Of a stretch of 46,034 nucleotides of DNA, positions 8,281 through 16,446 are shown piece after piece (the stretch's first letter is position 1; each line of letters begins with the position of its first letter). Origin of the DNA: Magnetominusculus dajiuhuensis (GTDB taxonomy: Bacteria; Nitrospirota; Thermodesulfovibrionia; Thermodesulfovibrionales; Magnetobacteriaceae); assembly GCF_046044395.1 (NCBI RefSeq), contig NZ_JBJUSG010000012.1, forward strand, positions 1-46,034, written 5' to 3'. Made by a program: the position numbers and the translations under genes. The notes beneath the pieces were generated by a model. The model worked only from the letters and a program-made list of their open reading frames with translations. It was not told the DNA's origin and made no database searches.

Positions 8281-9522
8281 TTACCTTGGGTCAAGGTAGT
8301 CGCTATACCACAGTCCACCTAGTGGCAGCGCTTCATCACAAAGGTTTCTTACAAGTTCATCATCGCTTGCCCGCTTAACAGAGGCGAAACCATCTTCACC
8401 CTTAGTCATGACCCAAACCTCCTCAGGGCTGAGCGCGTTTATGAAATACGGCTGATGCGTGGTGATAAACACCTGTGAGGTATTTTTTTCGCCTGTGGCG
8501 CGTTCACGAAATTCATTGGCCAGCGTTTCTAAGAGTTTATGGTAGAGGCCGTTTTCCGGTTCCTCAATGCAAATAAACGGCGGTGGTGTCGGGTCGTTAA
8601 GCAAGAGCATGTAGGCAAAAATCTTTAGTGTCCCATCGGACATCTGCCACGCGTAAAATGGATCTTTAAAAGCCTTCTCGTTGAATCGTAAAAGAAGGCG
8701 TCCATCTATTGTCTCTTGAGTTTCAATCTTGTCTATGTCTGGAATCTTATCGGCAATGCTTTCAAGGATATGTTTAAATCGCCCCTTATGTTCCCGCTCC
8801 ATGTACTGAACAACGTTACCAATATTATCGCCGCTGACATTTAAATGTCTTTGTGGTCCGGCAGGGGGTAGGCTTCGGGCAGCGGCAGGATTGAAATAGC
8901 TTAAATACCAACCTTCAATAAATTGTTTAAAAGCTGAAACTACTGGATAATTCTTGAGCGACCCTATTGTAGCTATTCCCAACTTTCTTTTGTCTTCTAT
9001 TTCAATAACATCATGTTTACTGCGATATGACTTGCCATTCCAATCTTTTCCTGCAACTTCTCCTTCCAAAACATCTCTCATAACAAAGTATTTTCCATTA
9101 GATAAAGACATAAAATAAGTTGGATGTATATTGTTTGGTTCTTTTTTAAGGTGAGTTAGCTGTTCCTCTGAAACATACGGTCTGCCGACTTCATCCAATT
9201 CTATTTTCAAAAAATATGTTATAGGAAGTTCGCTTGATTCATGCCTATACTGTGTGAAAAATTCTATCTGCCCCGTATTCCCCTGAGAACGAATCCTTTC
9301 AAACCCACCCAGCCTGTTACATGCCTCTTCAAGCCCGTATTTTACACACTCGGATAAAAATCCGAAGGCTTTGAACAATGTGGTTTTACCAACGCCATTT
9401 TTCCCTATCACTGCTGTCAAAGGCGTCAGGGGCTGCACCCCCTCTGTGTCCCAAAGTTTGCCTATGGTCACATCCTTGAGCACCCCGAAGTTCCTTACCC
9501 TGAAGCCTTCAATTCTCGCCAT
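8281..9522 (-). CDS. AAA family ATPase (ABC/SMC-like, AAA_21 type)
   Basis: About 413 aa. Walker A is GKNGVGKT at residues 40-47, after an IEGFRVRNFGVLKDV entry typical of RecF/SMC-like ATPases. Near the C-terminus are QMSDGTLKIFAYML (signature-like), FICIEEPENGLY (Walker B with catalytic Glu and D-loop) and VFITTHQPYFINAL (switch His). I chose the ATG at 9522 because AGGAG lies six to seven bases upstream; an in-frame codon at 9555 would extend it by 11 residues without a site. The next gene encodes a DUF4276-like protein, the usual partner in two-gene systems where the ATPase senses and the partner acts. Divergent from yajQ. Confidence 0.9.
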   Translation of the reverse strand: MARIEGFRVRNFGVLKDVTIGKLWDTEGVQPLTPLTAVIGKNGVGKTTLFKAFGFLSECVKYGLEEACNRLGGFERIRSQGNTGQIEFFTQYRHESSELPITYFLKIELDEVGRPYVSEEQLTHLKKEPNNIHPTYFMSLSNGKYFVMRDVLEGEVAGKDWNGKSYRSKHDVIEIEDKRKLGIATIGSLKNYPVVSAFKQFIEGWYLSYFNPAAARSLPPAGPQRHLNVSGDNIGNVVQYMEREHKGRFKHILESIADKIPDIDKIETQETIDGRLLLRFNEKAFKDPFYAWQMSDGTLKIFAYMLLLNDPTPPPFICIEEPENGLYHKLLETLANEFRERATGEKNTSQVFITTHQPYFINALSPEEVWVMTKGEDGFASVKRASDDELVRNLCDEALPLGGLWYSDYLDPR

Positions 9523-9567
9523 TTCTCTCTCCTGATAATCAATAAGGATACCCAATTCGAAGTCTCC

Positions 9568-9593
9568 CCTATTTTAACACAAGCGGCAAAATA
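9568..9593. repeat. 26-bp repeat, right copy, flanking the 6.7-9.6 kb island
   Basis: Same orientation and 24 of 26 bases identical to 6721-6746. It lies about 45 bases upstream of the AAA ATPase start and just before the yajQ promoter region, so the two copies enclose exactly the accessory genes between purL and yajQ. Confidence 0.65.
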
Positions 9594-9599
9594 TATTTT

Positions 9600-9628
9600 T
9601 TGTTGATTTATGCGAAATGTTGTATAAT
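9600..9628 (+). promoter_or_regulatory. Probable sigma70-type promoter for yajQ
   Basis: TATAAT at 9623-9628 is preceded, with a 17-base spacer, by TTGTTG at 9600-9605. The predicted start point lies about 25 bases before the yajQ ATG, leaving room for its GGAGG site at about 9649-9653. The -35 match is only partial. Confidence 0.5.
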
Positions 9629-9660
9629 ACCGGTTTAAAATCACTAACGGAGGACGACAC

Positions 9661-10158
9661 ATGGCCGACGAACATTCTTTTGACATTGGCTGTCAGGTGG
9701 ATATGCAGGAAGTTACCAACGCCGTAAACCAGAGCATGAAGGAGATCAGCCAACGCTTCGACTTCAAGGGTAGTAAGAGCAACATTGAGATAGACAAAGG
9801 AAACAACGCTATTATTGTCACATCAGATGACGAGTTCAAACTGAAAAATGTCCTCGACATCCTTCAGGCTAAACTGGTCAAACGCGAGGTATCCCTGAAG
9901 GCACTCTCATACGGCAAGGCAGAACCAGCAGCCGCAAATACCGTTAAGCAGAAGATTACCCTCCAACAGGGCGTTCCTATTGACAAGGCTAAGGAAATCG
10001 TAAAAATCGTTAAAGACATGAAGCTCAAGGTGTCCTCGGAGATTCAGGGTGATTCCGTCAGGGTCAGAGGTAAAAAACTCGACGACCTTCAGGCCATCAT
10101 TGATAAAATCAAGGGACAGGACTTCGATATACATCTGCAATTTACTAATTACAGGTAA
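9661..10158 (+). CDS. yajQ: YajQ family nucleotide-binding protein
   Basis: A 165-aa cytosolic protein with the family hallmarks: HSFDIGCQVDMQEVTNAVNQ at the N-terminus, ISQRFDFKGSKSNIEID, and a C-terminal KLDDLQAIIDKIKGQDFDIHLQFTNYR ending. YajQ proteins have two ferredoxin-like folds and bind nucleotides (c-di-GMP in some species) or tRNA/RNA; which applies here cannot be read from sequence. A diguanylate cyclase is encoded at 27.1-28.4 kb, so a c-di-GMP link is conceivable. The ATG has a clear GGAGG eight bases upstream. First gene of a plus-strand run of four. Confidence 0.95.
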   Translation: MADEHSFDIGCQVDMQEVTNAVNQSMKEISQRFDFKGSKSNIEIDKGNNAIIVTSDDEFKLKNVLDILQAKLVKREVSLKALSYGKAEPAAANTVKQKITLQQGVPIDKAKEIVKIVKDMKLKVSSEIQGDSVRVRGKKLDDLQAIIDKIKGQDFDIHLQFTNYR

Positions 10159-10190
10159 GAAATTAGACTGATAAATCAAGGAGGGGGGTA

Positions 10191-10598
10191 ATGGCATCAG
10201 GATTTAATGACCTTATAGACTCGACGATGAATTTCGTAAAAGAACAATTCGGCCAGACTGGCCAACCAAGTGTTAATGTTTTCTGGGATTACCTGACGCT
10301 GCTTCAGAACAGGGGATTCGCCATGAGCAATGACTTTACAGAGTTCACTTCACGCGTTTTGGAAGCCATGATTGATTACCAAAAGGCCACCGCTTCCACT
10401 TCCGGCATGGAGACTCAACTCATCGAAATCACACAAGTTATGCTCGATTTTATCAAAGACTCTAAAGGTACGGGAAACTGGAACGATTTTATGAGCCAAC
10501 TGGCAGATAGGCAAATCCAGCTCACCGACGAATACACTCAGTATATAAAGCGAGTGATAGAAGCGGTACATACTGTATATTCATATCAAATCTGGTAG
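10191..10598 (+). CDS. Small helical protein with internal duplication, function unknown
   Basis: A 135-aa protein I do not recognise. It is acidic, predicted all-helical, and seems to contain a duplicated unit: FWDYLTLLQNRGFAMSNDF followed by TEFTSRVLEAMIDY resembles WNDFMSQLADRQIQLTDEY followed by TQYIKRVIEAVHTVY, about 75 residues later. No signal peptide or membrane helix. An AAGGAGGGGGG Shine-Dalgarno immediately precedes the ATG, the strongest in the window. It sits between yajQ and the IMPase-like gene, so is probably co-transcribed. Confidence 0.85.
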   Translation: MASGFNDLIDSTMNFVKEQFGQTGQPSVNVFWDYLTLLQNRGFAMSNDFTEFTSRVLEAMIDYQKATASTSGMETQLIEITQVMLDFIKDSKGTGNWNDFMSQLADRQIQLTDEYTQYIKRVIEAVHTVYSYQIW

Positions 10599-10637
10599 TG
10601 GTTATTCTTACAGCTCGCCGTTACATGTGGGTAAGAC

Positions 10638-11450
10638 ATGAAGATTGACGACTTGAGAAGTATAGGGCGGGAGCTTCTTGCCGGGGTGCCGCGGTATCGT
10701 TTCGCCGCTGACGCACGCAGGGGACTTCGTACAGGGGCAGGTGGGGATACGACATTCCCTATGGATGAGATTGCGGAGGAGATAATTATCTCACGTATAA
10801 AATCTATGGGTGAGCCTGTCAGCATAGTCTCTGAGGAGTTTGGCATAGAAGACGAGGACAATTCCCGGCTCAGGGTAATCATTGACCCGATAGACGGCAG
10901 TAAGAACGCCATAAACGGCCTTCCCATATTCTGCTCCTCTATTGCGGTTGCCCGCGGCACAAGGCTTGATGACGTATTCATGGGATATATCGTCAATCTC
11001 ATAAGCGCTGACGAGTTTTGGGCGGTTAAAGGAGATGGGGCCTGTTACTTTAACGGGCAAAAAGCACATACGACAACAGACGATAAGATCGAGACAGTCC
11101 TCTATGAATCGCAGAGGCCGTCTGAGGAGCTGCCGCGCATGAACCGCCTGTTTTCTCTCACGCACAGGACACGGTGTCTTGGGGCAACCGCCCTCAATCT
11201 TGCCCATGTGGCCGCTGGTTCTGCCAGCTTGTTTGTCACACTGTCGAAATCGAGGAGCTTCGATTTTGCCGCGGGATATTTAATCGTAAAAGAGGCAGGG
11301 GGTATCTGTACCGACGCCGAAGGCCATGACATCGGCCACATCCACACCGGACTTGGCAAGACAAACACTATATTGGCGTCATCCAACTCGCGGGTTCACG
11401 CGGCAGCCCTTGACGCCCTGAACAATCCCCCGGGGCCGCGTAACCCATGA
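10638..11450 (+). CDS. Inositol monophosphatase family protein
   Basis: A 270-aa Mg2+-dependent sugar phosphatase of the IMPase/FBPase/CysQ superfamily. Seen motifs: an early GAGGDTTFPMDEIAEEII, the metal ligand Glu in VSEEFG, the superfamily signature IDPIDGSKNAINGLPIF, and a C-terminal SFDFAAGYLIVKEAGG in place of the usual W-D-x-A-A-G. The last motif and length resemble archaeal-type bifunctional IMPase/FBPases more than E. coli SuhB, so substrate is left open. It overlaps the next gene by 4 bp (ATGA), implying translational coupling with the acyl-activating/acyltransferase enzyme and a possible role in phospholipid head-group or phosphosugar metabolism. Confidence 0.9.
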   Translation: MKIDDLRSIGRELLAGVPRYRFAADARRGLRTGAGGDTTFPMDEIAEEIIISRIKSMGEPVSIVSEEFGIEDEDNSRLRVIIDPIDGSKNAINGLPIFCSSIAVARGTRLDDVFMGYIVNLISADEFWAVKGDGACYFNGQKAHTTTDDKIETVLYESQRPSEELPRMNRLFSLTHRTRCLGATALNLAHVAAGSASLFVTLSKSRSFDFAAGYLIVKEAGGICTDAEGHDIGHIHTGLGKTNTILASSNSRVHAAALDALNNPPGPRNP

Positions 11451-14128
11451 AGCCCCTAAGCTCATCTGACAGCTCCATATTCAGCCGGTTTGTTGAATCG
11501 GCGGCGAAGAACTCCACAAAAAAGGCGTTTATATATTGTACAGCCGCAAATTGCCAGACATATACATACGCTGACATTGTCAACAAGGCAGTCTCTATCG
11601 CCGTACTCCTGAAAAACGCCGGATTAACTGCCGGGACGAGGGCGGCGATATGTGCTGAAAACTCCCCGCAGTGGTGCGCGTCATACCTTGCTGTAACGGC
11701 GGCGGGCGGCGTTTCAGTCCCGCTGGATGCGGAACTTGGCGAGGGGGAAATCAGAAATCTGCTGCTGAACTCCGCCGCCACCGCCATCTTTACAAGCCGT
11801 AGTACGAAGGACAAGGTGCAAAAGGCGATTGAGGGTTCAGGGGTTCGGCTCATATCATTTGATTCAGTGGAGTTTAATAACGCATGGGAAGACAGTGCTC
11901 ACACTGACATTCCCCCCGCACCACACATGCCTGATGATATCGCCTCTATAATCTACACATCCGGCACGACGTCATCCCCCAAGGGGGTCATCCTGACACA
12001 TGGGAATTTCCTCTCCGACGCCGAATCGGTAATCGAAACAAAGCTCATAACCGCCTCAGACAATGTCCTTTCAGTGCTCCCCCTTCATCACACCTACCCC
12101 TTTATGTGCACATTTTTAGTGCCCTTACTAGTTGGGGCGACAATAACATATCCACCCGGCCTTAAGGGGCAGGAGCTGACAGATACAATACGCAGCCAGG
12201 GGGTTACTATTTTAATCGCTATTCCACGCCTGCTGGAGATGTTTTTGACCGCCATAGAAAAAAAGATAACGGCAAAACCAAGGCCAGCGCGTCTTGCCAT
12301 TACGGCTATGAACACCATATCGCACTCACTGCGGCGCACTCTTGATGTAAACGTCGGCAGGCATTTCTTTAAGGCCGTACAAGGGCAATTCGGCGGGCAG
12401 TTCAGGTTTATCTCATCAGGGGGGGCGAGACTAAAGCCCGATGTGATGACACGCCTTGAGTCCTACGGGTTTACCGTTGTAGAGGGCTACGGACTTACAG
12501 AGACTTCGCCTGTGGTTACGTTTAATCCACTGGGGAAACGGCGGCCCGGCTCTGCCGGTGTGCCGCTTAAAGGGGTACAAATAAGCGCCCCGCGAAAGAC
12601 GGGAAACGCCCCACCGCATGAGGGCGAGATACTAATAAAGGGGCCGATGGTAACGCGGGGATATTTAAATATGCCGGAGGAGACAGAAAAGGCCTTCTTT
12701 GGTGGCGACGCAGCTACATCCTCCGGCTGGTTTCATAGCGGCGACCTTGGATATATTGACGAAGACGGCTATCTGTTTATCACCGGCAGGAGCAAGGAGG
12801 TAATCGTCCTCAGCTCAGGGAAAAACGTCTATCCCGAAGATGTGGAACAGGCGTATTCGGGCATCGCGCTGATAAAAGAAATCTACGTATATTCAGACGC
12901 CCCTGACAGCGACACTATCCGGGCCATAATAGTCCCCGACATGGATTACGCCAAAAGGATGAAGGTAGCCACAGTTGAAACCGCCATCAAATGGGAAATA
13001 AACAACGTATCCACGGGGCTGCCGCCGTATATGAGGATAAAGGGCTTTACGCTTCACTCTGAACCTCTGCCAAGGACGAGGCTGGGGAAGATACAGAGGT
13101 TTCAGATGCGTGCAATTGCTACCACCACCGCCCCCGCCGCCGCTCCACCCACAGGGCGACAGATTCCCTCAGACCCTTACACCGACGCCGTTATATCAAT
13201 AATAAAGGAGCTTATGGCACTAACGCGGGCAATCTCCCCTGAGGAGAACCTTGAGCTTGACCTCGGTATTGATTCACTGACGCGGCTGGAGCTGCTGGGT
13301 GCGCTTGAAGAGCACTTTAAGGGGCGGCTTCCTGCGGGTTTTGGGCAGGCAATTCACACCGTTAAGGAATTGTCCGACGGCCTGAGAGAATTCTACGAAG
13401 GGGCAGGGGCTGACCCTGACGCGGCCACCATAACAGACGAGACACATAGCGGGTTTAAGGAGATGTTTAGCGCGCAACTCCCTGACGCGCAGGACCTGAA
13501 CAGAATTGGCCTTCGTAATACCGTGTTTGAGAGGATGTTTACACGGGCGGTGCTGTGGACACTAAGGCAGGGTATCAGGCGATTTTACAAGGGGCAGCTA
13601 CGTGGGCTTGAAAATCTTACCGCCCCACCCTATCTCATATGCCCAAACCATACGAGTTATCTTGACGCCTTTATAATGGCTGGGCTTCTGCCGTGGGAAG
13701 TATTTAGTAAATTATATTTCCAGGGCGCTGAGGACATTTTTAGAGGCGCGCTGGCGCGGGTTTTAGCGCGGCTCGGCCATGTGATACCTATTGACCCGAA
13801 CGTGAATTTAGAGAAGGCGATGGCGATGTCGGCATACCTGTTGAGGCAGGGCCTGTCGCTGTGTATATTCCCGGAGGGGGCGCGTTCGGTTGACGGCACA
13901 CTTCAGGAGTTTAAGAAGGGCGTGGGAATACTATCAAAGGAGTGCGGGGTGCCAATAATCCCCGCGCGAATAGACGGGGCTTACGAGGCGCTGCCAAGGG
14001 GTGCATTCAGACCAAGACCAAGCCGTATAACCCTAAGCTGCGGCAAACCCATCTACCCAAGCGGCTCGTATCAATCAATAAGCGACGAGGTGAAGGCGGC
14101 GATTGCGGAAATGGAGAGATATGGTTAA
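11447..14128 (+). CDS. Acyl-activating enzyme - acyl carrier - lysophospholipid acyltransferase fusion
   Basis: An 893-aa fusion. Residues about 1-545 are an AMP-binding acyl-CoA/acyl-ACP synthetase: IIYTSGTTSSPKGVILTHG near 168, GYGLTETSPVV, then GDLGYIDEDGYLFITGRSKE. Residues about 580-660 are an acyl carrier domain with the phosphopantetheine Ser in LDLGIDSLTRLELL (about 608). Residues about 690-893 are a PlsC-type acyltransferase with catalytic NHTSYLD (about 733) and FPEGARS (about 808). E. coli Aas joins an acyltransferase and an acyl-ACP synthetase in the opposite order and lacks a carrier domain. The likely job is activating fatty acids, loading them on its own carrier and transferring them to a (lyso)phospholipid; substrate is inferred. 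Start overlaps the IMPase-like gene. Confidence 0.93.
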   Translation: MKPLSSSDSSIFSRFVESAAKNSTKKAFIYCTAANCQTYTYADIVNKAVSIAVLLKNAGLTAGTRAAICAENSPQWCASYLAVTAAGGVSVPLDAELGEGEIRNLLLNSAATAIFTSRSTKDKVQKAIEGSGVRLISFDSVEFNNAWEDSAHTDIPPAPHMPDDIASIIYTSGTTSSPKGVILTHGNFLSDAESVIETKLITASDNVLSVLPLHHTYPFMCTFLVPLLVGATITYPPGLKGQELTDTIRSQGVTILIAIPRLLEMFLTAIEKKITAKPRPARLAITAMNTISHSLRRTLDVNVGRHFFKAVQGQFGGQFRFISSGGARLKPDVMTRLESYGFTVVEGYGLTETSPVVTFNPLGKRRPGSAGVPLKGVQISAPRKTGNAPPHEGEILIKGPMVTRGYLNMPEETEKAFFGGDAATSSGWFHSGDLGYIDEDGYLFITGRSKEVIVLSSGKNVYPEDVEQAYSGIALIKEIYVYSDAPDSDTIRAIIVPDMDYAKRMKVATVETAIKWEINNVSTGLPPYMRIKGFTLHSEPLPRTRLGKIQRFQMRAIATTTAPAAAPPTGRQIPSDPYTDAVISIIKELMALTRAISPEENLELDLGIDSLTRLELLGALEEHFKGRLPAGFGQAIHTVKELSDGLREFYEGAGADPDAATITDETHSGFKEMFSAQLPDAQDLNRIGLRNTVFERMFTRAVLWTLRQGIRRFYKGQLRGLENLTAPPYLICPNHTSYLDAFIMAGLLPWEVFSKLYFQGAEDIFRGALARVLARLGHVIPIDPNVNLEKAMAMSAYLLRQGLSLCIFPEGARSVDGTLQEFKKGVGILSKECGVPIIPARIDGAYEALPRGAFRPRPSRITLSCGKPIYPSGSYQSISDEVKAAIAEMERYG

Positions 14129-14149
14129 AGCGAATTCTTGCGTGCGGCG

Positions 14150-14617
14150 TTAAACTATTTTCTCATAGGGAGTCTGTACAATTTCCAGTTCACCGTTCTT
14201 GTTTTCCAATTCAGTGTCCAACCTAATTCTTTCTGGAGGAAGTACATTAGGAGGATTGTTAACAACTGATGAGACTATATAGGCGTATACTGATTTAGAG
14301 TTTTTATAAAATTCATTTATCTTAAATCTATTTAATGTCATCAGAATTTGTTTTATAGCCTTTAATTTATGACTCCCTTTCAACTCTATAAAATAAAGTA
14401 TCCTATCATCACAATTTACGTATAAATAATCACATTTCATTTGCTCTTGCCTAATAACACAGTCATCTATCCTAATGACCATGAACCTCTTTCTGGAGAT
14501 GTTATTTATTGCAAATGATTTATCATTTTCTTCTACAGGAATTATCTCATCATTTCCGTCATACTTAATACAACATTCAAATTCAAGATATTCATTTCTA
14601 AATGTTTCACAAATCAT
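14150..14617 (-). CDS. Small PD-(D/E)xK-like nuclease candidate
   Basis: A 155-aa, AT-rich gene product that matches no named family I recognise. The central segment KCDYLYVNCDDRILYFIELKG has the spacing of a PD-(D/E)xK nuclease core: Asp63, then a strand with Glu78-Leu79-Lys80, followed by SHKLKAIKQIL, a helix that could carry further catalytic residues. No transmembrane segments. The ATG overlaps the stop of the upstream ATPase by 4 bp (ATGA), so the two are translationally coupled. ATPase plus small nuclease is a common defence layout, hence the inferred role as effector. The nuclease call is motif-based only. Confidence 0.75.
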   Translation of the reverse strand: MICETFRNEYLEFECCIKYDGNDEIIPVEENDKSFAINNISRKRFMVIRIDDCVIRQEQMKCDYLYVNCDDRILYFIELKGSHKLKAIKQILMTLNRFKINEFYKNSKSVYAYIVSSVVNNPPNVLPPERIRLDTELENKNGELEIVQTPYEKIV

Positions 14618-15990
14618 ATTATTTTTTTTATTTTGAATAGTTTTTCGTAATCATCTTCTATCTCATCAGACGCCTTATCAATTGCCTCAGCCTTGATAAA
14701 ATTCACTTCTCTATCTACAATATCGGTACATACTCCATCTTCCAGTTCGAACACACCAACTTTATCTATATCAATCCACATATCTTTATCAACGATGGCA
14801 GATACTTCACTTTCTTTGTCGGTTTTTTGGGCAATGTTGTTTGCAAATATCAGATTATTAAGGCTTGTCAAAATGTATGGGCTATGAGTGGTTATTATCA
14901 TCTGGCTATTGGTGGCTTTCATAACGAAACTTATAAATTCGACCAGTTTCCTTTGAGCTATAGGGTATAGGTGCGCTTCAGGTTCCTCTACAATGAATAA
15001 AACTTTTTGCTCATCAAGCAGTATCTTATATAACGTTAATAAAATCCAGAGACTTTCTTGCTGTCCCGAAGAGGCAAATTGTATTTCTACGTATTTATCT
15101 TTTCCTATATATAATCTATCTTCATCATTTTCATATACATAATCAGCCTTTAGTATTTCTTTCATCATATCAATTGCTTTGGTATGAGGATGTGTTCCTT
15201 CTATATTTTCTTTCATAACTTGTGAATGAAAAAACCTAAAGCGTTTAATCCTTTCTATGAAATTACCAGTTAAGAGATCTTTACGCTTAATATCTTCTTT
15301 ATCCATCAGATCAGCAAATACCGTTGCCATAGTTCGCCCTGCTGGAATATAGATGACAGTAGTATCGTCATTAAACAATTTGTTTAATTCGACTTTTAAC
15401 TCTCTGAAATACCTTTCCTTCTCTTCATTAAGCATCGCAATATCCACATCTGATAACGAATTTGTTAACTTCTCATCAATAAGCCTTATCTTTTTCTTAT
15501 TAAGAATAGTTTTATCATATAACTGAAAATAAGCATATTCCAATGGGTGGCTCATTTGAATATCAAGAATAGATACAGTATTTTTATTTGTCTGAGTCTC
15601 TAATGTTATTACTATACTTATATTCTCAGTATATTTGTTGTTATTACGATACGTTGTTTTACTATAAACATACAGAATATTCATATCTCCTGCGAGATAT
15701 GTATGTCCGTAAATATCATGAAATTTGCGTGTTATTCGTTTTACGAAATCATTATGCAAATCAGGGATAACACTTTCATTGTAATCAGGTAACTTCTTCA
15801 TGGCTTCACTAAAATGCCTGTACATCTCGTCTTTTATAGTCCTAAAGAAATAAATCAGCTTACTAATCGTGCTCTTGCCCGTGGCCTGTTGGCCTATCAG
15901 GAAGAGGTAATCCTTCACTTCTATTTGCAGGTACTTTATGGGACCAAGATTCTCAAATAGGATCTCATGCAAAATCGGCTCCTCTTTCAT
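14614..15990 (-). CDS. ABC/SMC-like AAA ATPase of a two-gene module
   Basis: About 458 aa from the ATG at 15990 (MKEEPILHEILFENLGPIKYLQ). Walker A is GQQATGKST (residues 33-41). Later come an ABC-type signature SSGQQESLWILL, a Walker B VLFIVEEPEAHLYP with catalytic Glu, and the switch His in IITTHSPYIL. The region between Walker A and the signature is long and helical. In-frame starts upstream (16008, or TTG at 16053 with an AGG) cannot be excluded; conservation normally begins near ILHEILFENLGPI. The gene is far richer in A/T than both neighbours, which suggests horizontal acquisition. It is paired with a PD-(D/E)xK-like protein, as in OLD-like and other ATPase/nuclease defence pairs. Confidence 0.88.
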   Translation of the reverse strand: MKEEPILHEILFENLGPIKYLQIEVKDYLFLIGQQATGKSTISKLIYFFRTIKDEMYRHFSEAMKKLPDYNESVIPDLHNDFVKRITRKFHDIYGHTYLAGDMNILYVYSKTTYRNNNKYTENISIVITLETQTNKNTVSILDIQMSHPLEYAYFQLYDKTILNKKKIRLIDEKLTNSLSDVDIAMLNEEKERYFRELKVELNKLFNDDTTVIYIPAGRTMATVFADLMDKEDIKRKDLLTGNFIERIKRFRFFHSQVMKENIEGTHPHTKAIDMMKEILKADYVYENDEDRLYIGKDKYVEIQFASSGQQESLWILLTLYKILLDEQKVLFIVEEPEAHLYPIAQRKLVEFISFVMKATNSQMIITTHSPYILTSLNNLIFANNIAQKTDKESEVSAIVDKDMWIDIDKVGVFELEDGVCTDIVDREVNFIKAEAIDKASDEIEDDYEKLFKIKKII

Positions 15991-16033
15991 AAAATAATGA
16001 TACCACATTAAGCTATTATATATCAATTTACCA

Positions 16034-16063
16034 TTGACAAAGCCCCTATGCAATGTTTTAACC
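16034..16063 (+). promoter_or_regulatory. Possible promoter for the 16071 gene
   Basis: A perfect TTGACA at 16034-16039 is followed after 17 bases by TTTAAC (16057-16062), a four-of-six -10 match. The expected transcript start would be within a few bases of the ATG at 16071, which has no Shine-Dalgarno, so translation would be nearly leaderless. Confidence 0.3.
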
Positions 16064-16070
16064 TATCAGA

Positions 16071-16367
16071 ATGAAAACTGCGGGTGTGATTTTGTTGATA
16101 GTTTTTGCCCTGACATTGGTGGTCGTACCGAAGGGGCAAGGTGGTCACTGCGGTAAGTCACCCTCGTTTGCCGCCCTTAATGTCTGCGCCACACCCACGG
16201 CGTATCTTTCTAACGTACCGGCGGATATACCGGTTATTAACAAATCTGATTTCGGGGTCATTTCTCCGGGTGTTTCAAAACTCAGACTCTCTCAACAATT
16301 TGCTTCCCATGAACCAGTTTTTTCTGACGAAATAAGCCATCCTCCAAACTCAATAGCTACGTCTTAA
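16071..16367 (+). CDS. Small exported protein, function unknown
   Basis: A 98-aa frame starting MKTAGVILLIVFALTLVVV, a plausible signal peptide or membrane anchor, followed by PKGQGGHCGK and a low-complexity polar tail with one further Cys (LNVCATP). I recognise no family. There is no Shine-Dalgarno before the ATG; a TTGACA-led promoter candidate lies just upstream. It precedes the beta-barrel gene by 79 bases on the same strand and could be an accessory exported protein for it, or a chance frame; the hydrophobic N-terminus is the main support. Confidence 0.45.
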   Translation: MKTAGVILLIVFALTLVVVPKGQGGHCGKSPSFAALNVCATPTAYLSNVPADIPVINKSDFGVISPGVSKLRLSQQFASHEPVFSDEISHPPNSIATS

Positions 16368-16446
16368 GACAGCCTGTTTTGCGTTAATGACCTGTGCAGA
16401 CGGCATCTGTGTGCTGTTTAATTTATGCTGTTAATGGAGGATTATT

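Noticed and set aside
8277..8318. GTG start at 8318 for the DUF4276-like gene
   Set aside because: It lies inside the ATPase gene without a ribosome site; the TTG at 8276 with AAGGT fits better and begins at the conserved strand.
10586..11853. Several minus-strand open frames of 90-160 aa
   Set aside because: They lie opposite the IMPase-like and acyl-activating genes with intact motifs; no ribosome sites or protein-like composition.
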